DNA of 27,975 bases from a virus, in IMG/VR virus record IMGVR_UViG_3300032047_000100, positions 1-27,975 of that record; one strand, given 5' to 3'. Position numbers and translations under genes: made by a program. A model generated the notes under the pieces. It did not search any database, had not been told where the DNA came from, and worked only from the letters and a program-made list of their open reading frames with translations. Below, in pieces: positions 4,657 through 11,248 of the stretch. The stretch's first letter is position 1. Every line of letters begins with the position of its first letter.

Positions 4657-6219
4657 ATGGAATACAATCAACCAAGCGAGATTGTCAAAGACGTGAACTT
4701 TGGCGATAACGCTAATAAAAAAGTAGTTGCTGGTGTTGAAAAGCTAGCAAAAGCAGTGAAATCAACCCTAGGAGCATCTGGAAAGTGCGTTATCTACGAA
4801 GACGCCAGAGGACTCCCGGTCATAACAAAGGACGGTGTAACTGTAGCAGAATCAGTTGTCTTATTTGACCCGGTTGAAAATATGGGCGCTACCCTTATTA
4901 AAGAAGCTGCTAGAAATACAGTGAGAGAAGCAGGTGATGGTACTACTACAGCTACCGTCCTTGCTGAATCTCTGTTAAAAGAAGCAAATAATAGTGATAC
5001 AACTATTAGAGAAGTAAAAGACGGGATTAAATCCGGTCTAAAAAAGGTAAATGATTACCTAGATAAGATTTCTGTCAAGATCGAGGGCGATATGCTGGAA
5101 TCTGTTAGTTCAATTAGTTGCAACAATGATGCAGAACTAGGAAAGATTATAGCAGAAGCTTATACTAAAGTAGGTAAAGATGGTGTGGTATTAATGGAAG
5201 AGTCTCCAACTGAAGAGACATACGTAGAGGTAGTTGACGGCGTACAAGTAGATTCAGGACTCACATCTCCACATTTTGTTACTGATAAGGACAAGCAGAT
5301 ATGCGAGCTTGATAACCCATTAGTATTAATAGTATCTTCAGAAATCCCAAACATAAGAAAAATACAAACAGTATTAGAGCATGTTATAAAGACTAAGCGG
5401 CCATTACTTATAGTTGCTCCAGTAGACCAACAGGTTAAAGCTGCTCTTCTTATGAATAAAGTGAAAGGTAACATAAAAGTTAATATAGTTGACTTACCAG
5501 GCTTTGGTCCCACTAAAGATGACACAGTTGCTGACTTAGCATTCCTTGTTGGAGCTAAAGTAATCAATGAACAACTTGGTGATGATTTAGATCTTATAGA
5601 TGTGGATTGTTTAGGTCAAGCGTACTCAGCAATAACTGATGATAAAAATACAGTTCTTACTATAGAAACTCCAGAGGACGAAATGGAAGAGAGGATTGAG
5701 AGTATTAAGAAAACTATAGATAAGTGGGAGAAAAACCCGTTTATACAAAAGAAACATAGAGAGAGACTAGCTATGCTATCAGGTTCTGTTGGAATGGTGA
5801 AAGTAGGCGCTGATTCCAAAGTTGAACTCAAAGAAAAGAAAGATAGAATAGAAGATGCTATTTACGCTACAAAAGCAGCGTTAAAAGAAGGGATAGTTCC
5901 TGGTGGTGGTGTAGCACTATTAAATGCGTCTCAAAAAATTTCGACCGACTGCGTCGGTGAAGAGATACTGCTTAAAGCTATAACCGCTCCTTTCCATACT
6001 ATATTAGATAACGCTGGATTAAAAGCATCTACAGATCTTAGTGAAGGTACTGGTATCAACGTTATAACTGGCAAACCCGTTAGTATGATAGCTAGCGGGA
6101 TAATCGATCCGGTTTTGGTTACAAAATCGGCGCTCAAAAATGCAGTGAGCGTAGTATCAACAATTATATCTGCAGATTGTGTAATTTCAAATATGAGAAC
6201 AAATGAAAGCAATCAATAG
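4657..6219 (+). CDS. groEL: Phage-encoded chaperonin GroEL (Hsp60, group I)
   Basis: 520 aa against about 548 in E. coli, collinear over the equatorial, intermediate and apical domains. ATPase signatures are intact: KDGVTV with Asp59, EAGDGTTTATV with Asp94, RIEDAIYATKAA with Asp400 (E. coli Asp52, Asp87, Asp398) and the GIVPGGGVAL loop at 412-421. The apical segment DSGLTSPHF keeps part of the substrate and GroES-binding surface, but Tyr199 and Tyr203 of E. coli are replaced (Leu202, His206). The protein ends at NMRTNESNQ and lacks the GGM-repeat tail. It is highly diverged from typical bacterial GroEL, so it is a phage gene and not host contamination. It overlaps the GroES-like gene by 17 bases, as a groEL-groES order, the reverse of the bacterial groES-groEL. 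Likely role: ATP-driven folding of capsid or tail proteins. Confidence 0.96.
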   Translation: MEYNQPSEIVKDVNFGDNANKKVVAGVEKLAKAVKSTLGASGKCVIYEDARGLPVITKDGVTVAESVVLFDPVENMGATLIKEAARNTVREAGDGTTTATVLAESLLKEANNSDTTIREVKDGIKSGLKKVNDYLDKISVKIEGDMLESVSSISCNNDAELGKIIAEAYTKVGKDGVVLMEESPTEETYVEVVDGVQVDSGLTSPHFVTDKDKQICELDNPLVLIVSSEIPNIRKIQTVLEHVIKTKRPLLIVAPVDQQVKAALLMNKVKGNIKVNIVDLPGFGPTKDDTVADLAFLVGAKVINEQLGDDLDLIDVDCLGQAYSAITDDKNTVLTIETPEDEMEERIESIKKTIDKWEKNPFIQKKHRERLAMLSGSVGMVKVGADSKVELKEKKDRIEDAIYATKAALKEGIVPGGGVALLNASQKISTDCVGEEILLKAITAPFHTILDNAGLKASTDLSEGTGINVITGKPVSMIASGIIDPVLVTKSALKNAVSVVSTIISADCVISNMRTNESNQ

Positions 6220-6460
6220 ATATATTATAGTAGACAGAATAAAGACAGAACCTAAAAAGGTTGCTGGTCTTATAATGACGGACGATACTGATGTAGACAA
6301 CCGTTATATAAAAGCAAAAATAATATCGTGTGGAAATCTTGTAGAAGGTTTAAAAGATAATGACACGATATATTACGATAAACATGCTGGGCACGACATA
6401 TCATGGAGAGATACTCTTTATAGAGTCATTCGTGATGGTGACGTTGTTCTAGTAGATTAA
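6203..6460 (+). CDS. groES: Short GroES-like co-chaperonin (Cpn10), 85 aa
   Basis: The ATG lies inside the end of groEL. The 85 residues follow the Cpn10 pattern: NRYIIVDRIK (E. coli HDRVIVKRK), a mobile-loop region at about 15-34 with the hydrophobic tripeptide in AGLIMTDD (E. coli GGIVLTG), AKIISCGN (GEVLAVGN), then GLKDNDTIYYDKHAGHDI and a C-terminal strand DGDVVLVD. The stretch forming the roof beta-hairpin in E. coli (about ten residues after GNG) is missing here; the chain goes from CGN almost directly to the GLKDND turn. T4 Gp31 also lacks this hairpin and thereby enlarges the cage. The hydrophobic mobile loop should cap the adjacent GroEL. Divergence is high, but context and pattern agree well. 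Confidence 0.85.
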   Translation: MKAINRYIIVDRIKTEPKKVAGLIMTDDTDVDNRYIKAKIISCGNLVEGLKDNDTIYYDKHAGHDISWRDTLYRVIRDGDVVLVD

Positions 6461-6528
6461 CCTAAACCATAACCCCAAAACCTTAAACTTAAAACAAAAA
6501 AATTATTAATTAACAAAAAAAACAAAAA

Positions 6529-6957
6529 ATGAAAAAATTCTTATTTTTTAACGATGGCGATAATGACGCGGCATTGTACCCACTAGACAATTTATTGTCT
6601 ATATCACATGAAGCTAACGATACGGTAATGATGAGGTTTGCAAGCTCTAAGCCTTTATCAGAAAGAGTAGTTGCAACACCAGGTCTAACAGCAATAACAA
6701 CTGTTGATGAAGGAAGTGATGATATTCAAGGTAAAGCAGCTCAAACAGCGGCTATAACTGCTGGAGCGATTGCTTACGATGACGTTACTTTAACTGTGAC
6801 TGCTGGAACTTTGGCAAAAGACGCGGTTAGCGCGATATGCAGAGGTATTAACGAGGCTCCTCATTCAACTGGCTTTATAACTATATGTGATGATGTAAAC
6901 AGTGTGTTTATACATAGCTCAATTGCATCTTGTGCAATAACTTACGCAGTAGCATAA
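6529..6957 (+). CDS. Tandem paralog A, 142 aa, putative structural/decoration protein
   Basis: First of two adjacent 142-aa paralogs. It starts MKKFLFFNDGDNDA and ends SSIASCAITYAVA, with an Ala/Thr-rich centre (AAQTAAITAGAIAYDDV) and a conserved GFITICDDVNS. By hand the two copies align without gaps at 82 of 142 identical residues (about 58%). The composition is that of a compact Ala/Thr/Val beta-rich capsid or decoration protein, with two well-spaced cysteines in the C-terminal third (120 and 135) shared with copy B. The leader is a long run of A with scattered T and no Shine-Dalgarno. Function not known; abundance as a virion surface or filler protein is my inference from composition and from duplication next to structural genes. 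Confidence 0.8.
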   Translation: MKKFLFFNDGDNDAALYPLDNLLSISHEANDTVMMRFASSKPLSERVVATPGLTAITTVDEGSDDIQGKAAQTAAITAGAIAYDDVTLTVTAGTLAKDAVSAICRGINEAPHSTGFITICDDVNSVFIHSSIASCAITYAVA

Positions 6958-6984
6958 TTATTAACTAAAAAAAATATATATAAA

Positions 6985-7413
6985 ATGGAAAAATTCTTAT
7001 TTTTTAACGACGCCGATAACGACGCTACTACATACCCACTTAGCAACATGTTATCATTAACACACGAAGGAGATACTTCTCTTGAGTTTAGATTTAAAAG
7101 CTCTAAACCGCTTTCAAGTAGAGTGGTAAATACTTTTGCACAACCAGCTTACACTATAGACAACACGGGTGGTGACGCTACGGCTATTATGGCCGCTCAA
7201 ACTGCCGCTGTTACAGCCGGTGCAATTGCTTACGATAAGGTTGTATTGACTCTTGCCGCTGGAACTTTAGCCGAAGGAGTTATGAGAACTTTAGTTTCTC
7301 ACTTGAATTCTGGTCCAAACACAGATGGTTTTATTACTGTTTGTGATGATGTTAACTCAATACAATTAGACAGCTCAATTGCATCTTGTGCTATTACCTA
7401 CGGAGTAGCATAA
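6985..7413 (+). CDS. Tandem paralog B, 142 aa, putative structural/decoration protein
   Basis: Second copy, 27 bases after copy A, the same length and ungapped. The ends are the best conserved (KFLFFND, DNDA near the start; SSIASCAITY at the end), and the middle is most diverged (residues 51-70 and 101-110). Both keep AAQTAA, TAGAIAYD and CDDVNS. The opening stretch is identical in DNA too (AATTCTTATTTTTTAACGA in both), showing descent from a duplication. Both frames are intact with conserved core residues, so both are probably functional, perhaps forming a hetero-oligomer or occupying distinct lattice sites. No known family assigned. Confidence 0.8.
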   Translation: MEKFLFFNDADNDATTYPLSNMLSLTHEGDTSLEFRFKSSKPLSSRVVNTFAQPAYTIDNTGGDATAIMAAQTAAVTAGAIAYDKVVLTLAAGTLAEGVMRTLVSHLNSGPNTDGFITVCDDVNSIQLDSSIASCAITYGVA

Positions 7414-7414
7414 T

Positions 7415-7855
7415 TTGAGACTAACCGCGCAGGATCTGCGTGAATTAAATATCCTTAAGTATTACAGGCTCACTAGAAAGTGGGTCTGTAAAACTTACGG
7501 GTTAAAAGACGCAGATTTAGAATTATTAATTTATTTAGATTGTAAAGGAAGATTTACACGAAACGATTTTATCAACGGAGTTTATACATATTCGTGGGAT
7601 AAAGCAAGATGGGAGAGATTAAAAAGAGAAGGTTGGATAGAAACCTGGAGACATAGAAATCGTACGACGATAATGTACTCTGTATTTAAAACCTCTTGGA
7701 AATGCTCTCAAATGATTAGTAGGATATATAGAATCCTATTAGGTGAGGAAGACTTGCCCACTTCAGAACGAAGTGTTTTTTACAATAATAAATCATATAC
7801 AGATAAAGTTTATAATAAAGCTATAGATGATATGATTAAAGATAAAGATAGATAA
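7415..7855 (+). CDS. Winged-helix-like protein, 146 aa (TTG start)
   Basis: The only plausible start is TTG at 7415, one base after the stop of paralog B; the next in-frame Met falls within the fold. Residues about 30-100 have the layout of a winged helix: a helix with DLELLIYLDCKGRFTRNDF, then SWDKARWERLKREGWIETW as recognition helix, then RHRNRTTIMYSVF as the wing, followed by a helix ending RIYRILLGEEDLP. This resembles MarR-like or replication-initiator winged helices of phages, but I cannot assign a target. A transcriptional switch or a DNA-binding packaging factor would fit. It is followed by a zinc-knuckle ORF one base after its stop. Confidence 0.82.
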   Translation: MRLTAQDLRELNILKYYRLTRKWVCKTYGLKDADLELLIYLDCKGRFTRNDFINGVYTYSWDKARWERLKREGWIETWRHRNRTTIMYSVFKTSWKCSQMISRIYRILLGEEDLPTSERSVFYNNKSYTDKVYNKAIDDMIKDKDR

Positions 7856-7856
7856 T

Positions 7857-7952
7857 ATGCCAAGTAAAAGAGGATATGGAAACACAAGAAAAAAGAAATG
7901 TAGAAAGTGTGGTAAAAAGTACACGGGTTCTAAATGCTCTTGCAAAAAATAA
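7857..7952 (+). CDS. Zinc-knuckle microprotein, 31 aa
   Basis: A 31-codon ORF, below the usual cutoff. Its basic product contains CRKCGKKYTGSKCSC: a CxxC pair and a CxC pair separated by nine residues, a plausible four-cysteine zinc ribbon. Its ATG is one base after the winged-helix gene's stop and its stop overlaps the ATG of the next gene (TAATGG), so translation is probably coupled through all three genes. Such minimal zinc ribbons bind nucleic acid or protein; the partner is unknown. The regular cysteine spacing makes a chance ORF unlikely. Confidence 0.65.
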   Translation: MPSKRGYGNTRKKKCRKCGKKYTGSKCSCKK

Positions 7953-8164
7953 TGGAAATATTTAAAGACAATAACAGTTGGAATGAAAAATCTATCGTAG
8001 GATTCATTGCATTTGCAATAATGTGTGTGATTATGATAGTAGATCTTGTAACCGGTTGGTTAGGAAGAGATCTAATGATTAATGAATTTGTATATGATTC
8101 ATTTGTGCTTGTAGTGCTTGGATGCTTCGGTATAAGTGGTATAGAGAAATTCGCAAAGAAATAA
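7952..8164 (+). CDS. Small two-helix membrane protein, holin-like, 70 aa
   Basis: I chose ATG at 7952, which overlaps the preceding stop, instead of the in-frame ATG at 7934 inside the zinc-knuckle gene. The product MEIFKDNNSWNEKSIVGF has a soluble N-terminal segment, then two hydrophobic helices (residues about 16-36 and 46-64) separated by a short loop with Gly, Arg and Asp, and a basic tail KFAKK. The size, two helices and basic C-terminus are typical of holins or antiholins. A clearer 3TM-type holin follows 3 bases downstream, so this may be its partner. No endolysin is next to the pair. Confidence 0.7.
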   Translation: MEIFKDNNSWNEKSIVGFIAFAIMCVIMIVDLVTGWLGRDLMINEFVYDSFVLVVLGCFGISGIEKFAKK

Positions 8165-8167
8165 TAT

Positions 8168-8554
8168 ATGTTAGGTAAACTATTTTCAGGTGGAGCAGCA
8201 GACCTTGTAAAAGGTGTTGGAGGAGTAATAGACAACCTACATACTTCTGACGAAGAAAGATTAGAGGCAGAGGCAAAAATAAAAGAACTAATTGCTAACT
8301 ACGAGGTTGAGATGGAGAAGAATATAACCTCTCGCTGGGAAGCAGATTTAAAATCAGACTCTTGGCTAAGTAAGAATGTTAGGCCAATGGTCTTAATATT
8401 TTTAATAGTGTGCACCATGCTGTTAATATTTATTGACGCTGGTGCAATAAAATTCAATGTGAAAGATTCTTACATAGATCTTTTGCAATTAGTATTAATA
8501 ACTGTGATCGGTGCTTATTTTGGCGGTAGATCACTAGAAAAAGTAAAAAAATAA
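8168..8554 (+). CDS. Holin of the 3TM (GTA-type) superfamily, 128 aa
   Basis: The N-terminus has a weakly hydrophobic Gly-rich helix (FSGGAADLVKGVGGVID), then a charged helical region (EERLEAEAKIKELIANYEVEM). The signature W.ADLKSDSWLSKNVRPMVL leads into a membrane helix (LIFLIVCTMLLIFID), and a second helix lies at YIDLLQLVLITVIGAYFGG with a basic end. The WL..N.RP segment before the first strong membrane helix is the hallmark of the 3TM holin family of phages and gene-transfer agents. Inferred role: forming inner-membrane lesions late in infection to trigger lysis. It lies between lysis-like and virion genes in the late-oriented block. Confidence 0.8.
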   Translation: MLGKLFSGGAADLVKGVGGVIDNLHTSDEERLEAEAKIKELIANYEVEMEKNITSRWEADLKSDSWLSKNVRPMVLIFLIVCTMLLIFIDAGAIKFNVKDSYIDLLQLVLITVIGAYFGGRSLEKVKK

Positions 8555-8558
8555 AATT

Positions 8559-9155
8559 ATGGCAATAGTAACAAACGATTGGACTGGTAGAATAACGGGT
8601 GCCGCTTACTCAGATCTAGCCGCAAACAAAATTACGGCACCACACGGTAAATATATTATAGCTATCCGTGCAGTTGGATTAACAACAACGTCTAATGTAA
8701 TGACAAAATTAGTCGCAGCTGACTCTTCAATGTACCCAAATTCTGAAGCTGCAGCCCACATAGGAACTGCTAGTGACATTGTAGATCACGGAGCCTCTGA
8801 AACTATATCGGCAGGAACCGCTATAACAATGACTACTAGTTACGCAACAAAAGGTTATGCGGTTGGTTGGTACGTTGATGGTGTTGGTGTTCCTTATGGG
8901 ACAAAAGTATCAGCTGTAAATGTTGGTAGTGATGTAAAAGAGATAAAATTAGATACGGATTTTGTCTGTACTGATGGTCAAACAATATACTTCACTAACC
9001 CAAACGACACTGTTCACGGTACAGGTGGTCGCGCTACAACAACAGGCACAGACATGGCTTTAGTTGCTGAGGGTGAAACTATCTACGGTAGATGGTTGTC
9101 TTGTACGGTTGAAACAGAAGACGGTGGAGGTATCATAGCATACTTCGGAGAATAA
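8559..9155 (+). CDS. Putative virion structural protein, 198 aa
   Basis: Beta-rich, Gly/Thr/Ala/Val-rich protein without signal peptide or membrane helix, starting MAIVTNDWTGRITGAA after an A-rich leader 4 bases behind the holin. Residues about 86-148 contain a module (YAVGWYVDGVGVPYGTKV, then EIKLDTDF, CTDGQTIYF) that recurs as two insertions in the 451-aa connector-type protein at 20352: V-G-x-x-V, GT-x-V, a hydrophobic strand, and a T-x-x-x-I-x-F strand. That module looks like a small immunoglobulin/beta-sandwich domain as used on phage surfaces. It is probably a capsid decoration, fibre or other surface protein. The precise role is unknown. Confidence 0.78.
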   Translation: MAIVTNDWTGRITGAAYSDLAANKITAPHGKYIIAIRAVGLTTTSNVMTKLVAADSSMYPNSEAAAHIGTASDIVDHGASETISAGTAITMTTSYATKGYAVGWYVDGVGVPYGTKVSAVNVGSDVKEIKLDTDFVCTDGQTIYFTNPNDTVHGTGGRATTTGTDMALVAEGETIYGRWLSCTVETEDGGGIIAYFGE

Positions 9156-9179
9156 TAAAAACAAATTAAATTAACTTAG

Positions 9180-9902
9180 ATGAAATCAAACTACTTTAAT
9201 TCACCAGAAATAAAACCTACCGTTAAAGCATCAGCACAACACGCTGCTTTTGTAAACGGTGATATTGTTTTTGATTGGACTTCATTTGAGATACCAAGAG
9301 GAACAGCTAAACTATTAGGTGCTACTATCTCTATGAGATCAAAAGGAGACGCAGGAGCAACCGTGCAACCTGCTGGCATAGATTTATTATTTGCTAAAGG
9401 ACCAGTTCCAGATACATCGCCAACTTCACTTGGTACTGCAAACGGAGAGATAACAACTTTTAGCAGAACAGATATTATAGGTGTAGTACCTAGTGCAACT
9501 TCTGATATTGTAGGTATAAGAACAGCATATCAATCAACAATATCTTCTTGTGAACTAGTTTTAGTTCCAGAACCAAGTAGCGGTAGTAATGTTGGCTTGG
9601 ACAAATACTACATAGCTGGTTTAGCAGGTGGAGCAATTGATTTTCAATCTGGCATAATAACAGATGGTACTAATAGCACCTCTCAAGCAGATATAACGTA
9701 TGATGGTGTTGACGCTAGATTACACTTTGCTGTGGGTGATGTTATTGACGATCAAGATGACGTTAAATATGGAACAATTAGAACTATTGGTGATGACGAC
9801 GCGAACTTTACAATGACTGCGGAACTATTAAATACACAGGTTAATGATAAAAGCCTGTACAATGTCCATCCAATTAGAATAACACTGCATTTCGAAAAAT
9901 AA
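9180..9902 (+). CDS. Putative virion structural protein, 240 aa
   Basis: Beta-rich soluble protein starting MKSNYFNSPEIKPTVKAS, with few charged stretches and an abundance of Ser, Thr, Gly and Asp typical of virion surface proteins. It ends YNVHPIRITLHFEK, like a closing beta strand. It follows the 198-aa structural candidate by 24 bases with an A/T leader (ATTAACTTAG) that nearly repeats before the next gene (ATTAACTTAAATT), so the two junctions may be duplicated or similarly selected. A weak echo of the neighbour's beta module is visible near the end (FAVGDVIDDQDDVKYGTI). No family name assigned. Confidence 0.78.
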   Translation: MKSNYFNSPEIKPTVKASAQHAAFVNGDIVFDWTSFEIPRGTAKLLGATISMRSKGDAGATVQPAGIDLLFAKGPVPDTSPTSLGTANGEITTFSRTDIIGVVPSATSDIVGIRTAYQSTISSCELVLVPEPSSGSNVGLDKYYIAGLAGGAIDFQSGIITDGTNSTSQADITYDGVDARLHFAVGDVIDDQDDVKYGTIRTIGDDDANFTMTAELLNTQVNDKSLYNVHPIRITLHFEK

Positions 9903-9933
9903 AATAAATTAAATTAACTTAAATTAAATAAAA

Positions 9934-10236
9934 ATGGCAACAACAAAAACAAAGGGTACAAACTCTAAAATTAAAGAACTTAAAAGCGCTAAACCTGAAA
10001 AGGTTAGTGATGAGCAGTTGAAAAGAATTCAAGAAACTGTAGGTATTATAAACAGGGCACATTCTGAAATAGGCACTATAGAAACAAAAAAACACGCTTT
10101 AATGCACCAAGTTTCTGCTAGTCAAGAAGTGTTACATTCACTACAAACAGAACTTGAAAAAGAATATGGCACTGTTGATATTAATATTAACGATGGCACT
10201 ATAAACTACAAAGAAGATGGCGAAGCTAATTCGTAA
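9934..10236 (+). CDS. Coiled-coil phage protein, 100 aa
   Basis: The N-terminal 30 residues are Lys/Thr-rich and disordered. Residues about 28-80 are one long amphipathic helix with hydrophobic spacing (LKRIQETVGIINRAHSEIGT; KHALMHQVSASQEVLHSLQT), compatible with a coiled coil, followed by KEYGTVDININDGTINY as a short beta hairpin. The pattern is familiar from marine phages as an uncharacterised conserved protein. Its end overlaps the next start by 20 bases. It could be a tail chaperone, a virion assembly helper or a tether; the sequence does not decide. Confidence 0.78.
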   Translation: MATTKTKGTNSKIKELKSAKPEKVSDEQLKRIQETVGIINRAHSEIGTIETKKHALMHQVSASQEVLHSLQTELEKEYGTVDININDGTINYKEDGEANS

Positions 10237-10438
10237 GATTTCTGTAGGTAAGGACTATAAAAATGACGCTATGCACTATGCCGTGGGGCAAGAAGTGTAT
10301 GGTGGTCATACTATCTGTGATATATTAGAAGAAGATGAAAAGTATTCTATATATATTAAAAAGAATAAAGACGTTTTACCTTGGAAAGACTTTAATAAAA
10401 ACATGGCGGTGTCTGTAGAATATAATCTTGAGTACTAA
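10217..10438 (+). CDS. Conserved-looking phage hypothetical protein, 73 aa
   Basis: The ATG lies within the end of the coiled-coil gene, and the stop overlaps the ATG of the GroES-like gene (TAATG), so it is translationally linked on both sides. The product starts MAKLIRKISVGKDYKNDAMH and continues YAVGQEVYGGHTICDI, with charged residues in the middle and a C-terminal strand AVSVEYNLEY. It looks like a compact all-beta domain. It has the feel of a protein repeatedly seen beside the following gene in marine phages, but no function is known to me. Confidence 0.75.
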   Translation: MAKLIRKISVGKDYKNDAMHYAVGQEVYGGHTICDILEEDEKYSIYIKKNKDVLPWKDFNKNMAVSVEYNLEY

Positions 10439-11040
10439 TGAAAAGCGTTCACAACTTTGTTGTAACGCCAAAAGGAGAAAGATATAATAATACTACAAAA
10501 GTTGGTGATTCAGAATTAATACTTAATACTGAAATTTTTAATCATCAATATGTAAATAGAGAGGCAACTGTTATATCTACGCCTATAGCGGGACATACGG
10601 AAATACAAGCTGGAGACACAGTTATAGTGCATCACAATGTTTTTAGAAGATGGCACAATGTAAAAGGTATAGAGAAAAATAGTAGAAGCTATTTTAATGA
10701 GTCTACTTATTTTATAAGCCACGATCAAATATTTTTATACAAAAGAAAAGATAAGTGGACAGCTCCAAAAGGTTATTGTTTTGTAAAACCTTTAAAAGCA
10801 ATAGATCAATTTAATATTGAATCTGAAAAACCTCTACAAGGTATTGTTAAATATTCAGACGGTACAGTAGAAGTAAATGACTTAGTTGGTTTTAGACCAA
10901 GTAGTCAATATGAATTTATAGTTGACGGTGAAAGACTATATAGAGTTTTATCTAATTTTATTACAATCAAATATGAATATCAAGGAGACGAAGAAGAATA
11001 TAATCCAAGCTGGGCAGAGAGCAGTGGAAGAACTGATTAA
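10438..11040 (+). CDS. Double GroES-like barrel protein, 200 aa (second co-chaperonin candidate)
   Basis: The sequence can be read as two Cpn10-type barrels. Barrel 1, residues about 6-103: HNFVVTPKGERY, a loop region at 15-40 with hydrophobic ELIL (like GIVL in the GroES mobile loop), REATVISTP (GEVLAVG), IQAGDTVIVHHNVFR (VKVGDIVIFNDGYG), then YFISHDQIFLYKR as the closing strand. Barrel 2, residues about 111-180: KGYCFVKPL, PLQGIVKYSDG, VEVNDLVGFRP, YEFIVDGERLYRVLSNFITI. Barrel 2 lacks an obvious mobile loop. The C-terminal 20 residues are an acidic tail overlapping the next gene. Inference: a fused, asymmetric co-chaperonin or a GroES-fold protein reused for another job. The alternative is an unrelated beta-barrel virion protein. 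Confidence in the coding call is high, in the fold moderate. Confidence 0.65.
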   Translation: MKSVHNFVVTPKGERYNNTTKVGDSELILNTEIFNHQYVNREATVISTPIAGHTEIQAGDTVIVHHNVFRRWHNVKGIEKNSRSYFNESTYFISHDQIFLYKRKDKWTAPKGYCFVKPLKAIDQFNIESEKPLQGIVKYSDGTVEVNDLVGFRPSSQYEFIVDGERLYRVLSNFITIKYEYQGDEEEYNPSWAESSGRTD

Positions 11041-11248
11041 GGTCGCTAAAGAGCCTATTGTAGATTCTGACGACGATATATCAGCTGATAGATTAAAGAA
11101 TGCTGCGGCTACTAAAAAGCTAGCTATATTTGATGCATTTGAAATACTTAACAGAATCCAAGAAGAAGAGAACTTGCTTGAAGGCAAGGAACCTGAAGAG
11201 AAAAAGGAAACAGTTTTTAGAGGATTTGCAGAGGGAAGATCTAAGTGA
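10973..11248 (+). CDS. Small helical protein in the terminase-small-subunit position, 91 aa
   Basis: I take ATG at 10973, giving MNIKETKKNIIQAGQRAVEE; the earlier in-frame ATG at 10922 would add 17 residues in a different style and lengthen the overlap with the upstream gene. The product is all-helical and charged (RAVEELIKVAKEPI, DRLKNAAATKKLAIFDAFEI), ending FRGFAEGRSK. It directly precedes and overlaps the terminase large subunit (TGATG). The size, helical content and position match a terminase small subunit or part of one, which recognises packaging DNA, but no helix-turn-helix is obvious. Overlap with the GroES-like gene is 68 bases. Confidence 0.72.
   Translation: MNIKETKKNIIQAGQRAVEELIKVAKEPIVDSDDDISADRLKNAAATKKLAIFDAFEILNRIQEEENLLEGKEPEEKKETVFRGFAEGRSK

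Noticed and set aside
5160-6212. Minus-strand ORFs opposite groEL (5160-5567, 5616-5831, 5931-6212)
   Set aside because: They lie entirely antisense to a strongly conserved chaperonin frame and have Ser/Thr/Ile-rich shadow composition.
10922-10972. Longer start for the terminase-small-subunit candidate
   Set aside because: The 17 extra residues are hydrophobic and unlike the charged helix that follows; they read as a shadow of the GroES-like gene. ATG at 10973 gives a shorter overlap.
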